From Ypsolopha sequella (taxonomy: Eukaryota; Arthropoda; Insecta; Lepidoptera; Ypsolophidae): a stretch of 64,000 bases of DNA. The stretch is taken from the NCBI GenBank assembly GCA_934047225.1, contig OW204005.1, positions 24,684,396 to 24,748,395 of the forward strand. Direction: 5' to 3'. Positions 55,836 through 64,000 of this stretch are shown here, piece after piece (positions within the stretch are counted from its first letter, which is position 1; each line of letters begins with the position of its first letter). The notes beneath the pieces were generated by a model. The model searched no databases. It was not told the origin of the DNA and saw only the letters and a program-made list of their open reading frames with translations. The position numbers and the translations under genes are program-made.

Positions 55836-55930
55836 CCGACTTCAATAAAAAAAGAGGTTCTCAATTCAACCTGTATGTATTTGTATGTGGGCAATTTTCC
55901 CGCTTCTGGCTTAACCGATTTGAACATGTT
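55836..55930 (+). mobile_element. Lepidopteran retroposon fragment (AACCGACTTC)
   Basis: TAACCGACTTCAATAAAAAA then AGAGGTTCTCAATTCAACC and TGTATGTATTTGTATG, followed by GCTTCTGGCTTAACCGATTT. This is a very common lepidopteran dispersed repeat. Confidence 0.65.
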
Positions 55931-56084
55931 TTTTTTTTATTCGAAGTGATGTTTATTAGCTTTAAAATAATAAGTTTAAAAAAAATCTTTATTTCAGGCA
56001 AGACAAAACCCATATGTAAAATTAAATTAAATTGAGCTTTTAGGAGTTGAAAATTTTATTTTACCGATTTGTCGGCGTGATTGA

Positions 56085-56290
56085 ATTCAAATTCAAATAG
56101 TTTATTTTGCAAAGCAGGTATAGATATATATACTTTTTACACGTCAAATTTAATCTAATAAAGAAAATATATGTAATAAAATAATAAATGTACATGAACT
56201 AAATTAAAGGTTTATTTAATTTATGTAGCAATATATAAATACGATTAAAATCATAGGTAAAATATATATATATATATATATAAAATAAAT
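56085..56290. repeat. Dispersed AT-rich repeat (TTTATTTTGCAAAG family), copy 3
   Basis: Full relative of 43905-44115, ending in a TA-rich run (56258-56282). Confidence 0.8.
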
Positions 56291-57138
56291 ATATTATATA
56301 TTTGATATGTATACTTATGCCAAATTACAGCTTTTTAGTACTAAAAGCTAAGCTAAGCCGCGGACAATCGGCTTGGGGAAACTATAAGGTTTCGTTGTTG
56401 ATTACGGAACCCTGAAAAACATGTGAAATCGATTAACTTAGTGTGAGAAGAAGTTATTTCAGGCAGTATCTTTGCAGGGACAACATTTTTTATTAATTTT
56501 TTTATTTAATAATTCCGTAAACATACAATTTACTTGTATTAAGTACATAATGAGTGCTTTTATAATTTGGCACTGTTTAAAAGGGAAGTAAAATTTATGA
56601 AATTGTAGGAAGACGCTTTTAATATAATATAGGTACAACGTGTAACAGAAAGGTTTAGATTAGATTTAGACATTTATTTATTATTCGAAATATTATAACA
56701 TTACAGTAATTACAGACCAAATCGTTACAATATTGTATGCATACATAATTTTATTTTAAGCACTAACTAACATAATAATTTTAAGTTCAGTTGCAAATGT
56801 TGTTATCAATGTTTTTGGTGGTTGGTAACAGGGACTAGGGCATACTTACCGTTTAAAAAATACATAGTAGACCCAGAGTATTTGATATTATTGATTCACT
56901 TTTTGTGACAGCAGTCGTGTTTTTAATTATTTAATTTTAATTCTTACCTTTTAGTGACAACTTTAGTTTGAGACTTCAATCATCAAAATCCATCAGTCGA
57001 CGAGTGAGCCCCGAACGGTTGTGCTTCTAGACCTGCAGCTATATTTATCGATAATTGCACTCGCAGCGAACAATTGCCCATCTCTATTTGTCACATATCT
57101 ATCAATGTAGCTATAATAGCACGGGCATTTTAAAATTT
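56291..57138. other. Intergenic stretch, repeat fragments only
   Basis: GTACAACGTGTAACAGAAAG near 56632 is the inverse of the phrase at 14819 and 19722. No gene seen. Confidence 0.5.
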
Positions 57139-59527
57139 AGGGTCAAAAAAAAACCTAAAGCTAATGTTTGTGCACAAACGTTCCTTAGGACCACAAAAGT
57201 ACATCCTTAAAACCCCTGACCCCTAGGGTGTCCGCGTCCCCCCCCCTCCCCCCCCCCCCCGAAACGTGTCTCCATTTGCAGTATTTTTCATTTTACTTAA
57301 AAACGGTAAGAGTTAGATGAAAACTGTCAAAGAAGTATTTAATTCTCATTATATTACCTACTAAATGACATTTATTTTACACTAATTAAAAGTTTAGTTT
57401 TTGAGATATTGTTAAATATAAAACAAAAAAATACCCGAATTTTTACAAATTACTTGATTTTCTGAAAAAACCGTAATATTATTGATAAAACATTGTGAGT
57501 AAACATTATTTTTCGTATTTTTGTCTACAAAATAAGACTTTATTTTCTTAACCGGTTAAACATTTTGCAAGATAATGAAAGTTTATATATTTTCCACAGT
57601 AAGTCACATTGGAAAATTACACTTAATCCTAGTTCCAAATGTGTTTGTATTTATGTATAAAGTTGTCATTTAGGTACAGATACTCATTAATTGCCTAAAA
57701 ATCAAAAACATAAAATAAATAACTTTTATCTAAATATTCTGTATTATCATATGATACGTTACCACATGTTGGACCTCAGCAATGTTCACACAAAACGCTA
57801 CATGTTAATCCAGCAAGCACACAATCGCATCTATTCCCGCACACATTTTTGCAATCACATGATATCAGGAGGCAGCGTGGTCGCCACTGGTATTCAATTA
57901 TTATAATATTTATTCAATTATTAGTTTTCCATCCCAATCCTGTGGATTTAATTGGTGCCCAAGCCATTCTTGTACCTGAAGGTACACGCGCAATGAGTGT
58001 TGGCCACATGCACCAGGATACTAGGATGCTAGTTGAAAACAGGCATTTACTGGCTGTGTGGCGATTTTGCGTAGATATTTAGTTGCTCTCAACTCGTCAA
58101 GCGTTTCACAGCCGCAATTATTATCATAGAGAGCAATGGCAAATTTTTCGCCAGCCGCGACTATTTCTTCTTTATCAGCATGGGGCGATGAAAAAACTTC
58201 TGTCATATTTATCAACGATGGAAACTGCTGAAGTTTTTTCCATGCATGTTTTTTTTCACGTGTTGAAAAAGGCACTTGTTGTGTCACAACCAGTAAATGC
58301 ATGACTAAAAAGCACGGTCTTTTACATGGCACCCAAACCTTCGTTTACTTGGGCGATATCAAATGTTTTGCCAGCCGTCTGAGATGAAGGCGAGTGCAAA
58401 ACTTTTATTTTCGAATCCATCTTTGATCTTGCAACTAGTATAATCAGAATATCTGTGTCGTTGGCTACCACTAAGACGTTTTTTGGCCATCATCATATTC
58501 CAGGGTTTTGCCGGCTATCGTTGAATCCGCGTCAGCAGGACATTGAAGGGCATTATGTCCGCCAGCATTGAAATAAGAGACCAGTATTTGGACTAGCTTA
58601 TTTTTGTTAACGTCGTTTCTCAAAAAATGTGATTGTTGGACTATGATGAAGTTGTTAGGATCAACAGCTGTATTCGGTGAAGATTTTGCCTTTGTCCTGC
58701 GACGACGTTCTTCTTGTTGTACTCGGCGCCGCCGCGCGGTGCTTGTAGCAATTGAAGTATAATGTACTACGTACGTTTTTAGGTAAACTTTATAGATATA
58801 TACAAAACATTTGGACCTATATTGAGACGTATTGTGAACAATACATTGACTTCTGTCTTACAATACAATATATTTAGATACCTACTTTACCAGTTAAGAT
58901 CTTTTTTTCAAGTCAATGGTTCAGATGTACTGAACCTAACTTCATTACATGGTCAATTTAAGAAAATACAGTCTCATTTTGTAGACAAAGGCACGAATAA
59001 TAATGTTTTAAAAAGGATTATTTACTTCTTTGATAGTTTTCACGTAACTCTTACCGTTTTTGAGTAAAATTAAAAATATTTCAAACGAAGACACATTAGG
59101 GGGGAGGGTGGAAGGGGAGACGCGGACACCCTAGGGGGTTTTAAGGATGTACTTTTGTGATCCTAAGAAACGTTCAAACCTATAGTATTGTGAACAATAC
59201 ATTGACTTCTATGTTACAATGCAATATAGGTACCTACTTTACCAGTTCAGATTTAATGAACTGTAACTTCATTACTTGGTCAATTCAAGAAAATATAATC
59301 TCATTTTGTAGACCAACGTGTGAAAAATATTTACTTCTTTGACAGTTTTCATCTAACTCTTACCGTTTTTAAGTAAAATGAAAAATACTGCAAATGGAGA
59401 CACTTTGGGGGGGGAGGGGGGGACGCGGACACCCTAGGGGTCAGGGGTTTTAAGGATGTACTTTTATGATTCTAAGGAACGTTTGTGCACAAAAGTTAGC
59501 TTTAGTTTTTTTTTTTGAGGTCGCCCT
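57139..59527 (-). mobile_element. DNA transposon-like element with ~230-bp inverted ends
   Basis: The left end (57139 to about 57370) is the reverse complement of the right end (about 59335-59527): AAAGCTAATGTTTGTGCACA, ACGTTCCTTAGGA, AAGTACATCCTTAAAACCCC, TAGGGTGTCCGCGTCC with a long C run, GTATTTTTCATTTTACTTA and AACGGTAAGAGTTAGATGAA all recur inverted. The right end is additionally duplicated in tandem (58836-59180 and 59182-59505). The interior has remnants of a minus-strand protein gene. The outermost bases read AGGG...CCCT, but no target duplication could be fixed, so exact limits are uncertain. Superfamily unknown to me. Confidence 0.8.
58025..58735 (-). pseudogene. Decayed gene with NDTDIL and GCDTTS motifs
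   Basis: On the minus strand, from about 58725: VDPNNFIIVQQSHFLRND, KNKLVQILVSYFNAGGHNAL, PADADSTIAGKTLEY (to 58490), then after an apparent one-base loss in an A-run (58460), VLVVANDTDILIILVARSK, GKTFDIAQVNEGLGAM, a TAA at 58326, HAFTGCDTTSAFF (58300), another frame change, REKKHAWKKLQQFPSLIN and AAGEKFAIALYDNN to YLRKIATQ. The order ADxD...DTDILIIL...HAFTGCDTTSAFF...KKHAW is one I recognise from uncharacterised arthropod and cnidarian repeat-associated proteins; the NDTDIL part resembles a PIN/FEN-type acidic motif. Function is unknown. Broken by at least two frameshifts and a stop. Confidence 0.7.
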
Positions 59528-59574
59528 TCTAGCTTCAACCAATATTCCCGTAGTATAAATGTCACTTGCCTACG

Positions 59575-60215
59575 CTGGGTATTGTGTGAGCGGTGCGGTG
59601 TGTGCGTTCCGTATTGAACGTCGACGCGCATGATGCGCGTCAAATTTGACCCGATATGCGCATCAACTGCATCAATGCGATTTATTTATTACCAACATAA
59701 CAAACGCGAACACCGCATAGAACTGCATAAATCGCATCTCTCTGTGGCCTGATGCGACTGATACAGTGAGTATTTGACAACTGCTGCTGTCATTGACGTC
59801 GAACTGCGCAATAGTTTAAAGTTCTTTTGTTTTGTTTAACAACAAAAAAAACGGCAATATTTTAGCAAACTGTGAGAAAAGGTCAGAAATTACTATGTTT
59901 TATACTAAATTATCTCTTTTAACCAGTTCCGCCTCTTGTGGAGTTAAAACCAAAGTTAACAATTGATTCCGTTCTTCTAAAAAAACTGGAACCTCCACTA
60001 AATCCTCCATTTCTTTGAAAAGTTTATTTAATGTCTTCAGAAAATAAAATCAGAACTGGCGAGTGGCAGGCGCCCAGGTCACAATTCGCGCCAAAGCCGT
60101 TCCGATTTGTTTCTATTGCATGATGCACGTCGATGCGCTTTGACAAAACGGAATGATCAAATCGCATCAACGCACTGATGCAGTAAATGCGCATTTCGGA
60201 ACGAAGCCACTGTGT
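59575..60215. mobile_element. Possible MITE with GCGCAT-rich inverted ends
   Basis: Left part has ACGTCGACGCGCATGATGCG, AACTGCATCAATGCGATTT; right part has the inverse phrases (AAATCGCATCAACGCACTG, TGCATGATGCACGTCGATGC) in a rearranged order. Inverted ends are likely but not collinear. Non-coding interior. Confidence 0.45.
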
Positions 60216-60235
60216 GGTCATGCATGACCCTCAAC

Positions 60236-61151
60236 CAGGGTTGGATTTTGTAGTATAATGAGGGGTTTTCAAAGTCAAATTAAAAAAGAAAAAGTAGTAC
60301 CGAACGACTCAATAGATGGCGCAGCCTGTACTAAAAGTGTCAAAAAAATGTCTTCCTGGCAACACTAGTTTCTTTTGATTTTGACACTTCGTCTTTGCTT
60401 CGTTCTTTTTTGTGGTCAATCCATGCCTCACATGTATTATTGCTAAGATCAATTGTTTTTTCCGTAATTAATTCTTAGGGAAACTGTCCTATATTTTTAC
60501 AATTAGCTACAACGATGGGCTGACCATGTTAAAAGTTGAATGACAAAATATAATATAGATAGAAAACAACACAATATAAACACAACGAAATAGGAATGTC
60601 TTTATGAAGGTTGTTGTTGGATTTGACAATTGACTTGACAATTTTTATCTTGCTGCCCACAGATTAAAAAATAATCTAAGCTTTTTGACACTTGAAAGCA
60701 GGGTAACGCCATCTATGTTTACTTCTGAAAGCTTGATCAAGGTCAGTCTGGAAAACCGCTCATTATACTATTTGTACCATATTTTCATGACATGTAGTAT
60801 CGTAATGGAACTATACTACGTAAAAATACCATAATTTTATCTTCAGGCTGACCGACTTGTTTTATTGATTGAGACGTTTTGCTTTTTAACATTTACCCTA
60901 CAATAAAGGAAATTTCTGTGCGTTATGAATATTTTTAGTATTTTTTTAAAAATGTCACTCACATACAGGCTATTTTAATAAATTATGAATCCTATTAGTA
61001 TTTTTTTTTTAAATTTCACTTACAAATAGGCAATTTTATTTCAATTCAAAACAAAAATCGACGAAAAACGAAACGTAGTATAATTTTAGCCAAATAGTAT
61101 ATTTTTAATTCACATAGACAATAATTTTCCGAGGGTCTGAATCCAACCCTG
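60236..61151. mobile_element. hAT-like non-autonomous element, 916 bp, 8-bp target duplication
   Basis: Starts CAGGGTTGGATT and ends AATCCAACCCTG; CCCTCAAC flanks both sides (60228-60235 and 61152-61159). CAGGG-type ends with an 8-bp duplication are the hallmark of hAT elements. The inverted match is short (about 12 bp), with looser matches inward (TAGTATAAT). No transposase; interior AT-rich. Confidence 0.85.
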
Positions 61152-61159
61152 CCCTCAAC

Positions 61160-61484
61160 CCTCAACTCAACAAACGTCAAAAATCGTGGGGAAAAATTGG
61201 CTTGGCTGTCAAATACAAATTATAAGAGGGATAGCTGTCAAACCAAACGTGTTGTGCAGCATAAACCTACATCCATCCATCCTTTTATTTACATATAGCT
61301 GAGTGTGTTTATTTTATTTAATCTGATGGCCACACCCCCTGTGTGATTAATTCGAGCTTTTCTTATACTGCACAAAAATTCGTTCTCGTTTGCAACATAA
61401 AAAGTTCGTAGACTCATTAATAACGACGTAGAGAAGCGCTACTTCATAGCAAACGTGGTCTCCGACCGAGCCAGTAGGAGCAGC
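61160..61484 (+). promoter_or_regulatory. Upstream region and probable 5' UTR of the CHPF-like gene
   Basis: About 325 bp between the hAT-like element and the start codon. No TATA box or initiator can be assigned confidently. The last ~120 bases (from GTTCTCGTTTGCAACATAAA) are likely transcribed leader. Confidence 0.4.
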
Positions 61485-62118
61485 ATGTTTTCTCGATACT
61501 TGGTGTCCCAAGTGAAACACAATTCGTACTTCCTGTTCGGTCTGATCCTGGGGCTGTGGGTGGCGCTTGCGGTCGTGCCCCTAGACGAGGATGCGGTGCC
61601 GTGCGTGACGTCACCGACTGCGGCGCCGCTCAGCGACGAGTACAACCCGCAGCGCGAGGAGCGTCCATCTTCCGCAGGCGCGGGCGGGGCAGCGGCGGCG
61701 GCCGGGCGGGTGGTGCAACGGCCGCGCTACTACAGCACGGAGCTTGGCATGCGCGGCGCTCTGCTCGCGGCGGTGCTCACAACGGAGCAGGCGCTGGACT
61801 CGCGTGCCGCCGCCATCAACCACACCGCGGCGCCACTACAGCCCGCACTCAGGTTTTTCATCACGGCGAGCGGGCTGCAGGCGGCGGGACGCGCCAACGT
61901 TGTCGGCTTCACTGACACTCGCGAGATGCTGAAACCCTTCCACGCACTCAAGTACCTCGCTGACAACTACCTAGAGGAGTACAACTTCTTCTTCCTCATG
62001 ACTGACTCAGCGTTCCTTAATGCACAACGGCTGAAGGAGCTGGTGTTACAACTGAGTGTCAGTGAAGATGTATACATGGGGACTCCGGCCGATGATGACA
62101 GTCACTATTGCTCTCTAG
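61485..62118 (+). CDS. Chpf: Chondroitin polymerizing factor-like, exon 1
   Basis: Golgi type II membrane glycosyltransferase homolog that, in animals, pairs with chondroitin synthase to extend chondroitin chains. Start chosen at ATG 61485; upstream in-frame codons (from GTG 61455) lack an ATG. Residues 1-14 are a short cytosolic tail with basic residues, 15-32 a membrane anchor (YFLFGLILGLWVALAVV), 33-78 an Ala/Gly-rich stem, then the N-terminal GT31-like domain: RPRYYSTELGMR at 79-90, a possible glycosylation site NHT at 112, YLADNYLEEYNFFFLMTDS at 157-175, VYMGTPADDD near 197. The position where chondroitin synthases carry a DDD motif reads MTDSAF, as in polymerizing factors, which is why I prefer CHPF to CHSY. 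The exon ends in CTAG then GTAAGT, leaving one base of a codon (phase 1). Confidence 0.85.
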
Positions 62119-63899
62119 GTAAGTTAGTATTCTCTCAAAGATTGAAGCCTTGGAGAAGGAGAAAGTCTTTCAGGAATAAAATTACAAGGTTGTGACATAA
62201 AAGTTAAAAATGTATGGGGCCTTGCCTACTTGATGCCTTACATTGTTAGATATTCTGTCTGTCTCTGAATGTTTGTGATTCACTTGAGAAGGTATTATGT
62301 CAGAAACAATGGAAGGAAATAAAATGTTCATTATTTTACTGTACACACATAAATAGGGCTGCCATATTTTGCTAGGGTCTCATCGGGAGGTTCTGGAATG
62401 GGGAATAAATTCATACGTAATTTTAAGAGACAAATATTTATTCCCTTTTTTAGATATAAAGGGTGTTAAGATGAAGTTGCGGAAGCCGGAAACTGACGAT
62501 AGTACTCATACTTACAAACAAATTTTCATGAATAGAAATTGAGAAATCGAGAAAAACAAAATCAGTTGAACTTTTCTATGGAACAGCTGATTTGTGAAAT
62601 AGTGAATTTCGTTCGAAAAGTTTCAGGCTTCTGCAACTTCATCCATATTTACATATTTGTAGGTATTATGCGTATTATACTTTTCTGAGTAGGTACTTGA
62701 TTTTTTTCAGTAATATATACCTAATTCCTCAAAAATGAAAATAAAACTGTGCAAGTTATAGTTATTATACCTATTATAATTCATCTGACACTGTTGACTA
62801 CAGAGACTCCACAGTCTGTGACAGTAAAGAATTTCTTTCATTCCACTGGGCGCAGATATCGGGACATTTTAGTGTTTGATGGGACTTCAGGACAGAGGAC
62901 TCAATAACGATGACAGTCCCAATATATCGGGATGGATGGCAACCCTACACATAAATATAAATATGTATATAGGCAAGCTTATCTCTTAGCAGAGATTTCT
63001 TCCAGCAAACCTCTTTGATAAATATAACTCATAATACATTTAATAAGTAGACATACACGTACATATATGTAGTACACTAACCTACATTATTATTATGTAG
63101 GTACACTTTTCAGTCAGGGGCCCATACCTCCATAGTTTTGGAGATAAGGAGGGGGGACATACATTTTTTTTTGGTTTTTCAAGGATTTTTCGAAATACAA
63201 GCAATTAAATATAGCCAAACTGTATATTTTTACAATCAAATTTTTAATAGGTACCTACATACAATTTGATACCCATATTGCATTTTTATAAAATATATTT
63301 TTTTATTTATTTTTCTTCTTTTTTTTTATTTCTCATTTGTGCTCAACTTTTTTTTAATCGCTATAGTTTTCCTGTAATTAGCCAGTTATGATTTACTTTT
63401 GACAGCACTAATACTAAAACTAAAGCCTTCAGAATCTGCTTTATTATCTAACTAAACCGGATACTTTCTACTGTGAGAATCACACTGTGGCCGCATTATC
63501 TCCTTCCACGCGGACGAAGTCGCAGACATCAGCTAGTTTTATAACTAGCCTTTTTCAATAGGCCCTGCTTAATATACAGTTTTGAAGACAGGCAACGAGA
63601 TAGGAAAGTTATTCCACAATCAACAGCAAAAGAATTGGTACTATAAAAAATTGTAGTGTGAGATTCAGTTGCTAAAAGTATCTAATTATTTAAACAGTAC
63701 AAAGATATTGTTTTATGTGTGTATAGCGCTATTTATTACTGTTATTTAACAATGCAATTAATACTAAATAAAATGAACAAAATACATTTCATGTCAAAAA
63801 CATAAATATGCTGAAATACTACAAAACTTTGCTAAATAGTATTTGAGTGTAATTTTAGTAGAATGAACGAATGAATATAGTTGGTGTTGTGTTATGCAG
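62119..63899 (+). other. Intron 1 of the CHPF-like gene (1781 bp)
   Basis: Donor GTAAGT at 62119, acceptor TTATGCAG ending at 63899. Contents: AT-rich DNA; a dispersed AT-rich repeat at 63110-63310 (GTTTTGGAGATAAGGAGGGG); one arm of the 46181 MITE family at 63395-63440; a SINE/LINE fragment at 63459-63537. The open frame running past the donor to 62195 reads into intron and is not coding. Confidence 0.85.
63395..63537. mobile_element. MITE arm plus SINE/LINE fragment in the intron
   Basis: 63395-63440 (TTTTGACAGCACTAATACTA, AAGCCTTCAGAATC) matches the right arm of 46181-46341; 63459-63537 matches 10214-10292. Both are dispersed repeats inserted in the host-gene intron. Confidence 0.75.
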
Positions 63900-64000
63900 A
63901 GAGCGGCATCCTGCTGTCGAACTCAGTGCTGCGATCGGTACACGCAGCGCTGGACTGGTGCGTGCGCAACTCGTACTCGCCGCACCACCACGAGAACCTC
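63900..64000 (+). CDS. Chpf: Chondroitin polymerizing factor-like, exon 2 (partial, cut by window edge)
   Basis: After the acceptor AG at 63899, the split codon G+AG gives Glu and the frame reads ESGILLSNSVLRSVH then AALDWCVRNSYSPHHHENL up to the window end. GILLSNSVLR aligns with the GVLLSR motif that follows the HYC/RYC sequence in vertebrate CHPF, and CVRNSYSPHHHENL with the region before the GRC motif, so the joint with exon 1 (ending HYCSL) is in frame and in the expected order. The rest of the protein, including the C-terminal GT7-like domain, is outside the window. Confidence 0.85.

Noticed and set aside
61455..61484. Upstream start for the CHPF-like protein at 61455
   Set aside because: That codon is GTG; the first ATG in frame is 61485, which places the membrane anchor at the usual position.
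62119..62195. Continuation of the CHPF-like coding frame to 62195
   Set aside because: A consensus donor CTAG/GTAAGT stands at 62118/62119, and the protein homology resumes in exon 2 at 63900 in matching phase. The read-through tail has no similarity to the family.

Overview
The window is a repeat-dominated stretch of a eukaryotic, almost certainly lepidopteran (moth or butterfly), nuclear genome. The sequence itself suggests this: AT-rich intergenic DNA; several copies of dispersed repeats typical of Lepidoptera (the AGGGTTCCGTACC element at 8859 and 46561, the fragments carrying CACGCGGACGAAGTCGC at 10214 and 63459, the AACCGACTTCAATAAAA element near 55836); many LINE remnants; a mariner; a BEL/Pao retrotransposon; and one spliced host gene whose exon 2 runs off the right edge. 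Lepidoptera is an inference from these repeats; species is not resolvable here.

Layout. 1-8974: two blocks of one 39-bp satellite, each followed by the same ~680-bp unique segment, i.e. a recent ~2.8-kb duplication. 8975-21200: intergenic DNA with a 5'-truncated LINE (minus), a decayed LINE endonuclease, MITEs, microsatellites and several small tandem repeats (32, 25 and 44 bp, and a degenerate ~80-bp family). 21208-22515: a mariner with intact inverted repeats, TA target duplication and DD34D residues, but a frameshift and a premature stop. 22661-43040: one 22-bp satellite array split by four clean insertions: a 568-bp inverted-repeat element, a ~4.9-kb two-ORF LINE, a 7.6-kb BEL/Pao element with near-identical LTRs, and a 227-bp solo LTR. 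Each carries a target duplication and leaves the satellite phase unbroken. 43041-56300: RTE-type LINE remnants, MITEs, a 21-bp minisatellite and dispersed AT-rich repeats. 57139-59527: a long-inverted-repeat DNA element holding a decayed minus-strand gene with GCDTTS and NDTDIL motifs. 60236-61151: a 916-bp non-autonomous element with hAT-like ends. 61485-64000: the first exon, first intron and start of the second exon of a chondroitin-polymerizing-factor-like Golgi glycosyltransferase gene, the only host gene I can support.

The genes do not form an operon or pathway; the coding content is mostly selfish DNA. The most unusual points are the BEL/Pao element (gag and pol in one frame separated only by a UGA-CUA stop, and a leader with six spaced near-copies of its tRNA primer-binding site), the 22-bp satellite as a recurrent insertion target, and the GCDTTS-protein element. 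Long open frames across the satellites are arithmetic consequences of repeat lengths (39 bp = 13 codons; 3 x 22 bp = 22 codons) and are not annotated as genes.
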